From: Pseudomonas putida
GTDB taxonomy: Bacteria > Pseudomonadota > Gammaproteobacteria > Pseudomonadales > Pseudomonadaceae
Assembly (NCBI RefSeq): GCF_004357765.1
Contig: NZ_SMTE01000006.1
Coordinates: forward strand, 248,001 to 312,000
Length of the DNA: 64,000 nt
Direction of reading: 5' to 3'
Position 1 is the first letter of the stretch. The number at the start of each line of letters is the position of its first letter. The position numbers and the translations under genes were made by a program. Of this stretch, positions 10,601-18,887 are shown piece after piece. The notes under the pieces were generated by a model, which was not told the DNA's origin, did no database searches, and saw nothing but the letters and a program-made list of their open reading frames with translations.

Positions 10601-13115
10601 CCTGGACATGGGCCAGCGCATCCGTGCTCACCGCGCCTCCTCGCGCAGCCAGGCCGACTTGAGCCTGGCGGCTCCCGACAACTTTGATCGCTACTTCTTC
10701 CTGATGCTCAGGCTGGCTCTGGGCATTACACCTGGCGTGGGGACGGCCCTGGCGCTCTACGACGGCTGGAATGCGGCGACGGCTGCGGTCAAGGCCTTCG
10801 GCGCTGGCAACACGGAAGAGGGGCTCCAACAGTTGACCAGCGTACTGCAGTCATTGACCGATGCCGTCCTCACACTCGCGCCGCTGGCCAGCACCGCGAA
10901 TACACCGGCCCTGAGTGCCCGTCAATTGACCCAGCACCGCCAACGGCTGGACCCGCTTCGCAGCGTGGGCAGTATCCGCAAATCGCCGCCCAGCCCATTC
11001 GCCGGGTACGAGGTCGAACTCCCCACCGGCCCGATGCTACGCACCAGGCACCGGCAAGGCGCGCAGGTGTTCGAGCACGTGGACAGCCAACAGCACTACA
11101 TCACCCGCAACGACGCGTGGTATGCCGTGAACTGGGACCCCACCTACTCGACCTGGAGGCTCAAGCCCCAGGGCACCCGCACCTATCCCCAGCCCGTGCG
11201 TTTGAGCGAACACGGTCGATGGGAAACCCCTGGCAGGTTGAGCGGCCTTCTGGTCGATGACGGCCTGGCGGGCGGCGGTGGGGTATTGACCCGGCTGTAC
11301 GACCACGGCGTAGCCTATTGGCGCACGACGCTCGGCCGACTGCGTCGTCCACTGACCGGCATGGAGCTCGCCTATGACATCAGCGAAGAGCTGCAACGCA
11401 TCGGCCGCCGCATGAATGCGAAGGAGTTGGCGTACAACGCGGCTAAACGACAAGTCGCGGACCTGGACCTCATCAGCGATGGGCAACGAAAAGCGATTGC
11501 CAAGGCGCGTCAGCAATGGGTCGATGAGCTTAATCGAAGTCTGGAATTCAACACGCTCAGCCTTGCGCGCCTCCAAGACCAACGCTCAACCCTGACCCCC
11601 AGTAACTACAAGAGCTTCACCAACAGGTGCAAGAAGAACATCAACGAACTGCACGTACTCGACATGAAGCTGATCTCCGAGCGCGTCATCTTTGCTACAG
11701 AGCATGTAAGACAAGCTGGAGACGCGATCCGGGATCTGCATGGACGGCTGGTGGACGCCGCGTTGATGCAGCGCCGGACTGCAGATTCCATACGGGCGAA
11801 TCTTGAACTGATCGATGCCCTGCAGGAAGTGGAGCGTGTCTCCATTCGCCACCACACCAGGGCCGGCCAAGTGCAAGGCGAGGTGAAGGCTCATTACGAT
11901 AAAAAGGTCAAAGGCGTCATTCTGACCCTCGACGCGACCAATGCACGACTGGTACGGGCATCGATTCTGTCAACGACCCTGTTTACCTCCCATGCAACCC
12001 AACATCCGCAGATGGGAGCGTTCATGACGCTCTTCCTCGAGCAGGGCAGGACATTCCGCAGCACGCTATACAGCCAGATACAATTGCCCTCGACCGACCT
12101 GAGCGTGGCTCAGAGGCGCCGCTTCTTGCTCAATGCACAGGATCGCTATCGAACCTTCCTGAGCCACCTCACGTCTTGGGAGGATACCTTCCAGGACCTG
12201 CTATCCCCGACCGAAACCCGCGCTTTCCGACGATTGACGCATCAGTTGATCCGCCAGATCGACGACCACCTCAAAACCAACACACCCCCTCCAACAACCG
12301 GGCAAGATGTCAGGGTCAGCCACCCACGAATGTTCGAAACCGTCGAGGGTCCGCTGATCGGCACCGAGGTCATCGAAGGTGGGCAGCCCCGCATGCACAT
12401 CAACGAGCCCAACTCCAATCGAGCGCACTCCATCTATGCCAGGAACGCGGCAGGCGAATGGCAGCTAACCGGACAGCAACACGCAGCCCCGACGCAAACG
12501 GTCGCTCAGCTTGTCGATACGGCCACTGCCAGATTGAATGATCTTTCCCGGCAGCAGGCCAGGTTGCGCCAATACCAGACACCACAAAGCTTGCCGGTCG
12601 ACCTCGAAGACATTGCCCAGGGCCATGCGCAGCAACTGCGATTCATTGCCGCGAGGATCCGCCAGCGGGCAGGCGATGGCATCACCGCCCAGCACACTGC
12701 CTTGATCGACAGGCTGGACACGGCCGCCGAGCAGATGAGGGCGCTGGGTCGCCAGCTACGCATCGCCCAGACCAAGGCGAGCAGCAAGCCTACCGGTGGT
12801 TACCTGGAATATCTGGTTGAACAGGGAGAAGTGGAGGTTGCCTGGTCGCGCACCTTGAAACCAAAAGTGGACCGCAGGAACAAACCGATCGAGTATCTGG
12901 AGGAATACCGTATCGATGATGCAGCGACTCAGCAGCCGCTGTGGTATGCCCATTTCCATTTCAGAACGAAGCCGGCAAGGGGTTTCAACCGACTCGAAAA
13001 AGGCCATCTGAAGTTGCCCAGCGAGCGTGACATGGGCACTGGCGCTTGGCGCGGAGACTTGAACGAAGAGCAGGCCACGAGGCTGTTCGGCAACTTGCGC
13101 CCGGCCAGCCGTTGA
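7650..13115 (+). CDS. Giant toxin/effector-like protein (resembles Pseudomonas dermonecrotic-toxin-domain proteins)
   Basis: A single uninterrupted gene encodes 1821 residues. No classical signal peptide or lipobox is seen. Residues about 1010-1045 hold a hydrophobic, Gly/Ala-rich segment (RLALGITPGVGTALALYDG) that could insert in or touch a membrane. Near 1147-1175 is the pattern YITRNDAWYAVNWD...WRLKP. A related pattern is near 1560 (EGGQPRMHIN, IYARNAAGEWQL). Large Pseudomonas proteins annotated with dermonecrotic-toxin or DUF6543 domains carry such motifs, from memory. Residues about 1230-1500 look helical and coiled-coil-like, and the C-terminal 70 residues contain PLWYAHFHF. AAAGAGAT lies about nine bases before the ATG. 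No catalytic motif, immunity gene or chaperone is recognisable nearby. The gene sits between two core blocks, suggesting an accessory insertion. Confidence 0.6.
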   Translation: MSTPTLTLLPLTDTDTDSADQHLAGKGNLLVVARQTQRSSAAQLRTLLSQAPGLQHILRTTLRTQLQFDPSSCGLRHDQSQVTLLTFAARLLVSPVSANAFAEWSGWGFGDTHANWSVAQWTQYLTPIVTAARLRAPEEYWQGRMPGTTISRQSHACELLREHFASSLDIAYGIATVQVDDWLHGRQTVLPCAQLAWRQPDNRALVSASALLIGPSSEGSRWLLYQPGARHPILAFDTLDSLRDWSFQNRSSLWSNPRSSVTQGTRDDVVVTPFDGDGFATLIAQILRHNDAVTDHHLLEASQRSDTDPLDWSDLQAWEAERSEAVRASLDAAHEVAIEGVIAADVELAHEEVHFACLEQHLPLRWRNQQVEHQEMLLEQHLAGDEEPTSDKLTQLREQQAALEQLQDSQELYLLELPDEVTSTDWQAITGEQTREEQLTDGLTQALLKEARLSHLLGELSASHLQWIEQLVDRPEPSLQRPVQVCSLELIAGDHTWQLCGYLTLHAIPDQDDENPDRSVLLYRPGQRGGLMAFDGVAALDARLLATLYGAWPDALLESASPSDPAQLFSILASAPQVTFKRVPIDTHFMQHCVRSIVNALPAPAKRQQARQRLCIGENRARALAVARFAEKNRTEHLHARVTSLQHLDAEQITELASTIEKLEGALRASGDLLKLSLPARKEYARLKLLNHLRRAFNLKEIPRISLDIADSVTLQKTVTGQSATGGAGSRDVPVFSKERSEVELETFILWALDNSRSLRLKDASIKIEPANTVLQQSVTTDYIATLIEQLDVAGNYEKRITESYLGFPHESAWQAQWRQETLRQPYLCRLQVLTQLRSTSLDADGQRLLENFCREQIDANNHRTIAHHTVELRPGVAADGSSDRIGLTGVHIIQGTTGPTLLYLPEAPSGEVISQYANASEACQALQNMALDDDMAQYLANQSQEGDPKLHHSYIKTALQKGFRGFIEIGLARPESLPTYESRLDMGQRIRAHRASSRSQADLSLAAPDNFDRYFFLMLRLALGITPGVGTALALYDGWNAATAAVKAFGAGNTEEGLQQLTSVLQSLTDAVLTLAPLASTANTPALSARQLTQHRQRLDPLRSVGSIRKSPPSPFAGYEVELPTGPMLRTRHRQGAQVFEHVDSQQHYITRNDAWYAVNWDPTYSTWRLKPQGTRTYPQPVRLSEHGRWETPGRLSGLLVDDGLAGGGGVLTRLYDHGVAYWRTTLGRLRRPLTGMELAYDISEELQRIGRRMNAKELAYNAAKRQVADLDLISDGQRKAIAKARQQWVDELNRSLEFNTLSLARLQDQRSTLTPSNYKSFTNRCKKNINELHVLDMKLISERVIFATEHVRQAGDAIRDLHGRLVDAALMQRRTADSIRANLELIDALQEVERVSIRHHTRAGQVQGEVKAHYDKKVKGVILTLDATNARLVRASILSTTLFTSHATQHPQMGAFMTLFLEQGRTFRSTLYSQIQLPSTDLSVAQRRRFLLNAQDRYRTFLSHLTSWEDTFQDLLSPTETRAFRRLTHQLIRQIDDHLKTNTPPPTTGQDVRVSHPRMFETVEGPLIGTEVIEGGQPRMHINEPNSNRAHSIYARNAAGEWQLTGQQHAAPTQTVAQLVDTATARLNDLSRQQARLRQYQTPQSLPVDLEDIAQGHAQQLRFIAARIRQRAGDGITAQHTALIDRLDTAAEQMRALGRQLRIAQTKASSKPTGGYLEYLVEQGEVEVAWSRTLKPKVDRRNKPIEYLEEYRIDDAATQQPLWYAHFHFRTKPARGFNRLEKGHLKLPSERDMGTGAWRGDLNEEQATRLFGNLRPASR

Positions 13116-13121
13116 GCCTTC

Positions 13122-13146
13122 GCCTGGGCTGCCCTGCAGCCCAGGC
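13122..13146. terminator. Hairpin between convergent giant gene and ssuF
   Basis: A 10-bp perfect stem (gcctgggctg with cagcccaggc) around a five-base loop lies in the 39-bp space between two convergent stop codons. There is no strong T-tract. Its location suggests termination from both sides. Confidence 0.5.
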
Positions 13147-13154
13147 CTTGGCCC

Positions 13155-13370
13155 TTACAGCTTGGCGATGGACACTTCGGTCGACTTCACGAAGGCAATC
13201 ACTTCGCTGCCAACCTGCAGTTCGAGCTCCCGCACCGAACGCGTGGTGATCACCGAGGTGACGATACCCGATGCAGTCTGTACGTCGATTTCCGACAGCA
13301 CCGGGCCTTCGAGGATTTCTTTCACGGTGCCTTTGAACTGGTTGCGGACGTTGATCGCTTTGATGGTCAT
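13155..13370 (-). CDS. ssuF: SsuF, small Mop/TOBE molybdate-binding-type protein
   Basis: This 71-residue protein consists of one Mop/TOBE domain. It starts MTIKAINVRNQFKGTV and includes GIVTSVITTRSVRELEL and VIAFVKSTEVSI, the usual signature of molybdate- or molybdopterin-binding Mop proteins. It is the last gene of the ssu operon, 46 bp after ssuB. In P. putida S-313, SsuF was reported as part of the ssuEADCBF operon and needed for sulfonate use, so the symbol follows that precedent. Why a molybdate-binding fold should serve sulfonate assimilation is not obvious. Confidence 0.85.
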   Translation of the reverse strand: MTIKAINVRNQFKGTVKEILEGPVLSEIDVQTASGIVTSVITTRSVRELELQVGSEVIAFVKSTEVSIAKL

Positions 13371-13416
13371 GGTTTGATTCCTTCTCTATGGCTTCTGGGG
13401 TCTATGGCTCTGGGGT

Positions 13417-14229
13417 TCAGTGCGCCCAGCGCAGTTGCGTGGGCAAAGGGGCTACAGGGTCCGGCTCGGGCGGCGTGCCCGGCACCGACAACACACGGTT
13501 GAGTACTTCGCTTTCCAGCGCCGCCAGGCGATGCGAACCACGCGCCCTCGGCCTTGCCAGATCGACCGTCAGGTCCAGGCCGACTTCGCCGTCCTCGATG
13601 AGGATGACGCGATCGGCCACAGCCACGGCCTCGTTGACGTCATGGGTGACCAACAGCACGGTGAAGCCATGCTGGCGCCACAATCGTTCGATCAACTGCT
13701 GCATTTCGATCCGGGTCAGTGCATCCAGCGCACCCAGCGGTTCGTCCAGCAGCAGCAGACGCGGCTGATGGATCAGTGCCCGGGCCAGGGCCACACGTTG
13801 TTTCTGACCTCCCGACAACGCTGCCGGCCACTCGTTGGCACGGTCCGCCAGGCCTACCGCTTCCAGCGCATCCCGCGCACGTGGGCGCCAGTCACCGGAA
13901 AGCCCCAGGCCCACGTTGTCGATGACCTTCTTCCAGGGCAACAGGCGTGCGTCCTGGAACATCAGCCGGGTTTCTTCACGCGCATCGGCCAGCGGCGCGG
14001 CGCCTGCCAGCAGCTCGCCGGCGCTGGGTTGATCGAGCCCGGCCAGCAAGCGCAACAAGGTGCTCTTGCCGCAACCGCTGCGACCGACGATGGCGACGAA
14101 CTGGCCGGCCGGAATATGCAGATCGATCCCCCGCAGCACTTCGCGCTGGCCGAAGGTCTTGCGCAGGCCCTTGGAGGCCAGCGGGATGCCGCGCAGCAAG
14201 CGCGGCGGCTGTTCCTTGAGCACAGTCAT
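13417..14229 (-). CDS. ssuB: SsuB, aliphatic sulfonate ABC transporter ATPase
   Basis: This 270-residue ATP-binding subunit drives sulfonate import. It shows Walker [11 protein letters not shown]-loop [11 protein letters not shown], the signature [15 protein letters not shown], Walker [13 protein letters not shown] and the switch His in [17 protein letters not shown] is typical of the Ssu/Tau/nitrate ATPase group. The ATG overlaps the ssuC stop by four bases, and this start was chosen over an upstream in-frame ATG lying inside ssuC. Confidence 0.94.
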   Translation of the reverse strand: MTVLKEQPPRLLRGIPLASKGLRKTFGQREVLRGIDLHIPAGQFVAIVGRSGCGKSTLLRLLAGLDQPSAGELLAGAAPLADAREETRLMFQDARLLPWKKVIDNVGLGLSGDWRPRARDALEAVGLADRANEWPAALSGGQKQRVALARALIHQPRLLLLDEPLGALDALTRIEMQQLIERLWRQHGFTVLLVTHDVNEAVAVADRVILIEDGEVGLDLTVDLARPRARGSHRLAALESEVLNRVLSVPGTPPEPDPVAPLPTQLRWAH

Positions 14230-15023
14230 GCGCCCTCCTTCCTGGCCACTTGGTAGGCCGGGTGCCAGCGCAGCCATACACGCTCCAGGCCGCGGGCGGC
14301 GAGGTCGGCGAGCTTGCCGAGCACGGCGTACAGGACGATCGCCAGCACCACCACGTCGGTCTGCAGGAACTCACGGGCATTCATCGCCAGGTAGCCGATG
14401 CCGGCATTGGCCGAAATGGTCTCGGCGACGATCAGCGTCAGCCACATGAAACCCAGGGCGAAGCGCACCCCCACCAGGATCGATGGCAGAGCGCCCGGCA
14501 GGACCACCTGGCGGAACAGGCCGAAGCCGGTCAGTCCGTAGCTACGGGCCATTTCCACCAACGCCGGATCGACGTTGCGAATGCCGTGGTAGGTGTTGAG
14601 GTAGATCGGGAACAGGGTGCCCAACGCGACGAGGAAGATCTTCGCCGACTCATCGATGCCGAACCACAGGATCACCAACGGGATCAGCGCCAGGTGCGGA
14701 ACGTTGCGGATCATCTGCACCGAGCTGTCGAGCAGGCGTTCGCCCCAGTTCGACAGGCCGGTGATGAAGCCGAGCAGCAGGCCGATGCTGCCACCGATGA
14801 CAAAGCCCAGGCCGGCGCGCCAGCCGCTGATCGCCAGGTGGGTCCAGATCTCGCCACTGCGCACCAGTTCGACGCCGGCGCTGACCACAGCGCTCGGTGC
14901 CGGCAGGATCCGCGTGGACAGCCAACCGGCGCTCACCGCCAGCTGCCAGGCCGCCAGCAGCAGCACCGGCAGCGCCCAGGGCGCCAGGCGCTGGCTCAGA
15001 TGGGTAGAGGTTGCACGACTCAT
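14226..15023 (-). CDS. ssuC: SsuC, aliphatic sulfonate ABC transporter permease
   Basis: This 265-residue inner-membrane protein has about six hydrophobic segments. The EAA-type coupling loop [24 protein letters not shown] contacts the SsuB ATPase. It forms the channel of the sulfonate importer with SsuA as binding protein. The gene starts 11 bp after ssuD and is coupled to ssuB by a four-base overlap. Confidence 0.94.
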   Translation of the reverse strand: MSRATSTHLSQRLAPWALPVLLLAAWQLAVSAGWLSTRILPAPSAVVSAGVELVRSGEIWTHLAISGWRAGLGFVIGGSIGLLLGFITGLSNWGERLLDSSVQMIRNVPHLALIPLVILWFGIDESAKIFLVALGTLFPIYLNTYHGIRNVDPALVEMARSYGLTGFGLFRQVVLPGALPSILVGVRFALGFMWLTLIVAETISANAGIGYLAMNAREFLQTDVVVLAIVLYAVLGKLADLAARGLERVWLRWHPAYQVARKEGA

Positions 15024-15034
15024 GACCTCGGCCC

Positions 15035-16183
15035 TCAGCTTTGCGCGACGGACTTGGGCAGGATGTCGTTAGCCACCATCTCGCCGAACGGGCTGACATA
15101 GCCACCGGACTTGGGCTGCTCGGGACGCTGCACGTCCAGGTGCGGGAACAGCAGTTCGGCCACGCGATACGACTCCTCCAAGTGGGGGTAGCCGGAAAAG
15201 ATGAAGGTATCGATACCCAGTTCGGCATATTCCTTGACCCGTGCGGCCACGGTCGGGCCGTCGCCAACCAGGGCAGTACCGGCGCCACCACGCACCAGGC
15301 CGACACCAGCCCAGAGGTTGGGGCTGACTTCCAGCTTGTCGCGGTTGCCATTGTGCAGGGCCGCCATGCGCTGCTGACCGACTGAGTCGAAGCGTGCCAG
15401 CGAAGCCTGGGCGCGGGCGATGGTGGCGTCATCCAGGTGGGAGATCAGCTTGTCGGCAGCGGCCCAGGCCTCTTCGTTGGTTTCCCGCACGATCACGTGC
15501 AGACGAATACCGAAGCGCACTTCACGGCCTTGGGCGGCGGCTTTCTCACGCACGGCGGCGATCTTTTCGGCCACGGCACTCGGTGGCTCGCCCCAGGTCA
15601 GGTACAGCTCGACCTGCTCGGCGGCCAGGTCTTGGGCGGCCTCGGAGGAACCGCCGAAGTACAGCGGCGGACGCGGTTGCTGAATCGGCGGATAGAGCAG
15701 CTTGGCGCCCTTCACCTGGATGTGCTTGCCGTCGTAGTCGACCACATCGCCTTCGAGCACCTTGCGCCAGATGCGGGTGAACTCGACCGAGGCTTCGTAG
15801 CGCTCCTGATGGTTCAGGTGCAGGCCATCGCCAGCCAACTCCTCCGGATCACCGCCGGTGACCAGGTTGAACAGCGCGCGGCCATTGGACAGGCGATCGA
15901 GGGTGGCCGCCTGGCGTGCCGCCACGGTCGGCGAAATGATGCCTGGGCGCAGCGCGACCAGAAACTTCAGGCGCTGGGTCACCGGAATCAACGAAGCTGC
16001 CACCAGCCAGGAGTCCTCGCAGGAACGCCCGGTGGGAATCAGCACTCCGCCGAAACCAAGGCGGTCGGCGGCCTGGGCGATCTGCGCCAGATAGCCGTGA
16101 TCGACTGCGCGTGCGCCCTCGGAGGTGCCCAGGTACTTGCCGTCACCATGGGTGGGGAGGAACCAGAAAATGTTCAAGCTCAT
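15035..16183 (-). CDS. ssuD: SsuD, FMNH2-dependent alkanesulfonate monooxygenase
   Basis: SsuD uses reduced FMN from SsuE and oxygen to cleave the carbon-sulfur bond of alkanesulfonates, giving sulfite and an aldehyde. The 382-residue TIM-barrel luciferase-like protein begins [15 protein letters not shown] and includes [12 protein letters not shown] (family active-site Cys region), [15 protein letters not shown] and [13 protein letters not shown]. The C-terminal [19 protein letters not shown] is also characteristic. It lies between ssuA and ssuC as in other Pseudomonas ssu operons. A gap of about 60 bp separates it from ssuA. Confidence 0.96.
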   Translation of the reverse strand: MSLNIFWFLPTHGDGKYLGTSEGARAVDHGYLAQIAQAADRLGFGGVLIPTGRSCEDSWLVAASLIPVTQRLKFLVALRPGIISPTVAARQAATLDRLSNGRALFNLVTGGDPEELAGDGLHLNHQERYEASVEFTRIWRKVLEGDVVDYDGKHIQVKGAKLLYPPIQQPRPPLYFGGSSEAAQDLAAEQVELYLTWGEPPSAVAEKIAAVREKAAAQGREVRFGIRLHVIVRETNEEAWAAADKLISHLDDATIARAQASLARFDSVGQQRMAALHNGNRDKLEVSPNLWAGVGLVRGGAGTALVGDGPTVAARVKEYAELGIDTFIFSGYPHLEESYRVAELLFPHLDVQRPEQPKSGGYVSPFGEMVANDILPKSVAQS

Positions 16184-16243
16184 TGGAGTTGTCTCCTTGC
16201 AAAAGGGCCCAGGCCGGGGCTACGCCGCGGCACGGCGAATCGG

Positions 16244-17209
16244 TCAAGGCGCGCTGGCGACCTTGGCCGGTGGCGTCCAGATCACATCCTTGATGCTCAG
16301 CGGCTTGGGAATCAGCTTGAGCGCCTGGAAGGTGTCGGCGATCTTCTGTTGCGCGGCGACTACCGCCGGGGTCAGCGGCGCCGCGCCGTAGCCCTGGCGC
16401 TTGACCGAGGTCAGGGTGATGTCGGCTGGCAGCCCGAGCAGCGGCGCGACCTGGTCGGTGACCTGTTGCGGGTTGGCCTGGGACCATTCGCCCACCGCGC
16501 GCACTTCGTCGATCAACGCGCTGACCACTGCAGGGTGCTTGGTCGCATAGTCACGGGTGGCCAGGTAGAACTGGTGGTTGTCGACCAGGTCCTTGCCGTC
16601 GCGCAGGGTGCGCGCCTGCAGTTGCTGTTCGGCAGCGGCCTGGTACGGATCCCAGATCACCCAGGCATCGACGCTGCCACGCTCAAAGGCGGCGCGGGCA
16701 TCGGCCGGAGGCAGGTAGACCGGTTGAATGTCGCTGTACTTCAGGCCCGCGTCCTCGATGGCGCGGACCAGCAGGAAATGGACGTTGGAGCCTTTGTTGA
16801 GGGCGACCTTCTTGCCCTTGAGCTCTTTTACCGACTGAATCGGCGAACCCTGGGGCACGAGGATGGCTTCACTGTGCGGCGCAGGTGGCTCGTAGGCCAC
16901 GTACAACAGATCGGCGCCAGCAGCCTGGGCGAACACCGGCGGGGTCTCGCCGGTTACGCCGAAGTCGATCGAACCGACGTTGAGCCCTTCGAGCAACTGC
17001 GGGCCGCCGGGAAACTCGGTCCATTGCACCTGGATGCCCTGTGCGGCCAGACGCTTTTCCAGCGAGCCTTTGGCCTTGAGCAGCACCAGGGTGCCGTATT
17101 TCTGATAACCGATACGCAGGCTCTCGGCCTGGGCTTGGGTAATCGCGCCGAAGGACACAGCCGCCGCGAACAGGGCGACCAGACCACGACGCAAGAAGAA
17201 TGTGCGCAT
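16244..17209 (-). CDS. ssuA: SsuA, periplasmic sulfonate-binding protein
   Basis: This 321-residue solute-binding protein starts with a clear Sec signal peptide (MRTFFLRRGLVALFAAAVSF, cleavage after AQA). The mature part has the SsuA/TauA family pattern LRIGYQKYGTLVLLKAKG, EFPGGPQLLEGLNVGSIDFG and ERGSVDAWVIWDPY. It delivers sulfonates to SsuBC. AGGAG six bases before the ATG fixes the start. A longer in-frame start would bury the signal peptide and is rejected. Confidence 0.95.
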   Translation of the reverse strand: MRTFFLRRGLVALFAAAVSFGAITQAQAESLRIGYQKYGTLVLLKAKGSLEKRLAAQGIQVQWTEFPGGPQLLEGLNVGSIDFGVTGETPPVFAQAAGADLLYVAYEPPAPHSEAILVPQGSPIQSVKELKGKKVALNKGSNVHFLLVRAIEDAGLKYSDIQPVYLPPADARAAFERGSVDAWVIWDPYQAAAEQQLQARTLRDGKDLVDNHQFYLATRDYATKHPAVVSALIDEVRAVGEWSQANPQQVTDQVAPLLGLPADITLTSVKRQGYGAAPLTPAVVAAQQKIADTFQALKLIPKPLSIKDVIWTPPAKVASAP

Positions 17210-17303
17210 AGCGCTCTCCTGTGCGAATAGGGTTCGGGTTGCACCTGCTTGCCTCGTTGACGGGCGAGTAAGGTGGATGAAGCGATGAAACGTTGGTGCG
17301 GGG

Positions 17304-17897
17304 TCAGATACTCCAACGGGCACTGATCAGGCGTTCGTTTAGCACACCCGGAGCCACGGGCCGGGGCCTGCGGGCCAGGGCGACGTGAAAGGTCTCCAAC
17401 GAATCGAGCAGGCGCTCTTGCAGAGCCGGTGCCAGCTTGGCAGGCCCTGCGCCTTCTGCGTAGGCGATCTGGCTGTCGTCGGCGAAGATCCCTTGCAGGG
17501 TCTCCTGCGCCTTGAGTGCCGACAGCACAGGTTTCAATGCGTAATCCACTGCCAACATGTGGGCGATGCTGCCGCCAGTGGCGATCGGCAGCACGATCTT
17601 GTGCTCCAGGGCACGTTCGGGCAGCAGGTCGAGCAGGGTTTTCAAGGCGCCGGCAAACGATGCCTTGTACACCGGGGTGGCGACCACCAGGCCATCGGCC
17701 TGCGCCACCAACTGCTGGAGATGCTGCACGTGCGGGCTGTCGAAGCGCGCGTGGAGCAAGTCCTCTGCCGGAAAGTCGCGGACCAGGAAGGTCACCACCT
17801 CGACCCCACGCTCCTGCAGCCACTGGCGCGAACGCTCGAGCAGCACGCCTGAGCGTGAACGTGGACTGGGACTACCACCGATTGAGACGACCAGCAT
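17304..17897 (-). CDS. ssuE: SsuE, NAD(P)H-dependent FMN reductase
   Basis: This 197-residue flavodoxin-like reductase supplies FMNH2 to SsuD. It has the phosphate-binding loop [11 protein letters not shown] near the N-terminus, [19 protein letters not shown] typical of the NADPH-dependent FMN reductase family, and a C-terminal segment ([12 protein letters not shown]). It is the first gene of the ssu operon, preceded by a very AT-rich promoter region and followed 94 bp later by ssuA. Confidence 0.94.
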   Translation of the reverse strand: MLVVSIGGSPSPRSRSGVLLERSRQWLQERGVEVVTFLVRDFPAEDLLHARFDSPHVQHLQQLVAQADGLVVATPVYKASFAGALKTLLDLLPERALEHKIVLPIATGGSIAHMLAVDYALKPVLSALKAQETLQGIFADDSQIAYAEGAGPAKLAPALQERLLDSLETFHVALARRPRPVAPGVLNERLISARWSI

Positions 17898-17934
17898 TGC
17901 AGCGCTTCCTTGTGTTGGGTTGAGGTGACATTAC

Positions 17935-18000
17935 CAGCCGTTTAATATATCTATAAATCATATTTTTTCATTTGTTTATTCTATTTAAGCCTATACAAAA
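17935..18000 (-). promoter_or_regulatory. AT-rich upstream region of the ssu operon, likely promoter and activator site
   Basis: This stretch, just before ssuE, is far richer in A and T than its surroundings and has runs of TATA- and TTT-like steps. Sulfonate operons of this type are activated by the LysR regulator CysB during sulfate limitation, and CysB sites are AT-rich. No exact -35/-10 pair or CysB motif can be fixed by eye, so the function is inferred from position and composition. Confidence 0.4.
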
Positions 18001-18017
18001 GACTCAGATTGCACGCA

Positions 18018-18042
18018 TAAAAAAGGGCCGTCGAAACGGCCC
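18018..18042 (-). terminator. Rho-independent terminator of lsfA
   Basis: On the minus strand, a GGGCCGT/ACGGCCC stem with a four-base loop is followed by a run of T (seven A on the plus strand). It lies 42 bp after the lsfA stop and before the ssuE promoter, so it separates the two units. Confidence 0.85.
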
Positions 18043-18084
18043 GAAACCCCTGCAATGGCTAAGCGCAATGCAACGCAAGAATGC

Positions 18085-18723
18085 CTAGCGGTTGGGCTGC
18101 GGAGTCACGCGCAGATAAGGTTTGACGGCCCGATATCCCTTGGGAAAGCGCTGCTTGATCTCATCCTCGTCCTTCAGCGCAGAGACGATCACCACGTCGT
18201 CGCCGTCCTGCCAGTTGGCTGGCGTGGCGACCTTGTGGTTGTCGGTGAGCTGGAGTGAGTCGATCACCCGCAGAATCTCGTTGAAGTTGCGCCCGGTACT
18301 GGCAGGGTAGGTGATGGTCAGTCGCACCTTCTTGTTCGGGTCGATGACGAACAGCGAGCGCACGGTCAGGGTGTCGTTGGCGTTGGGGTGGATCAGGTCG
18401 TACAGATCGGAAACCTTGCGGTCGGCGTCGGCGATGATCGGGAAGTTGACCACGGTGTTCTGGGTCTCGTTGATGTCACCGATCCACTTGTGGTGCGAAT
18501 CAACCGGATCCACCGACAGGGCGATGACTTTGACCCCACGCTTGGCGAATTCGTCCTTGAGCTTGGCGGTCAGGCCCAGCTCGGTGGTGCAGACCGGGGT
18601 GAAGTCGGCCGGATGGGAAAACAGCACGCCCCAGCTGTTGCCGAGCCATTCGTGGAAACGGATCTTGCCTTCGCTGGATTCCTGCTCGAAGTCGGGGGCG
18701 ATGTCGCCGAGTTTGAGGCTCAT
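18085..18723 (-). CDS. lsfA: LsfA, 1-Cys peroxiredoxin induced by sulfate starvation
   Basis: This 212-residue peroxiredoxin has the peroxidatic Cys45 in the motif HPADFTPVCTTE, and the C-terminal 1-Cys (Prx6) domain with a conserved NHKVATPANWQDGDDVVI segment. It reduces peroxides. LsfA was first described in P. putida as a protein that accumulates when sulfate is scarce, in line with its place next to ssuE. AGGAG about eight bases before the ATG supports this start over one 14 codons earlier. It has its own terminator and promoter region. Confidence 0.93.
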   Translation of the reverse strand: MSLKLGDIAPDFEQESSEGKIRFHEWLGNSWGVLFSHPADFTPVCTTELGLTAKLKDEFAKRGVKVIALSVDPVDSHHKWIGDINETQNTVVNFPIIADADRKVSDLYDLIHPNANDTLTVRSLFVIDPNKKVRLTITYPASTGRNFNEILRVIDSLQLTDNHKVATPANWQDGDDVVIVSALKDEDEIKQRFPKGYRAVKPYLRVTPQPNR

Positions 18724-18794
18724 GGGGAACGGCTCCTGTGCTGTGTTCTGACGTTGTGGGTTCAATGTGCCTGCGTTCGCATAAAAACAAAAAG

Positions 18795-18812
18795 AATAAA
18801 TAACGATTTATT
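18795..18812. promoter_or_regulatory. AT-rich palindrome upstream of lsfA
   Basis: aataaat and atttatt face each other across AACG, a perfect 7-4-7 inverted repeat about 70 bp upstream of the lsfA start. Such a site could bind a dimeric regulator. CysB is a reasonable guess because lsfA responds to sulfate starvation, but no motif search was possible. Confidence 0.35.
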
Positions 18813-18844
18813 TATAACTATCATTCATACGAAATTCCAGGCAC

Positions 18845-18876
18845 AAAAAAGCCTCGCACTAAGCGAGGCTTCTTTT
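18845..18876 (-). terminator. Rho-independent terminator of the OprD-family porin gene
   Basis: The stem AAGCCTCGC/GCGAGGCTT with a five-base loop is flanked by A6 on one side and TTCTTTT on the other. It lies 12 bp after the porin stop codon and would also work in the opposite direction. Confidence 0.85.
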
Positions 18877-18887
18877 GCAACTACGAC

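Noticed and set aside
15437-17230. A 597-codon open frame antisense to ssuD and ssuA
   Set aside because: Shadow of the real genes. No ribosome binding site or domain is seen.
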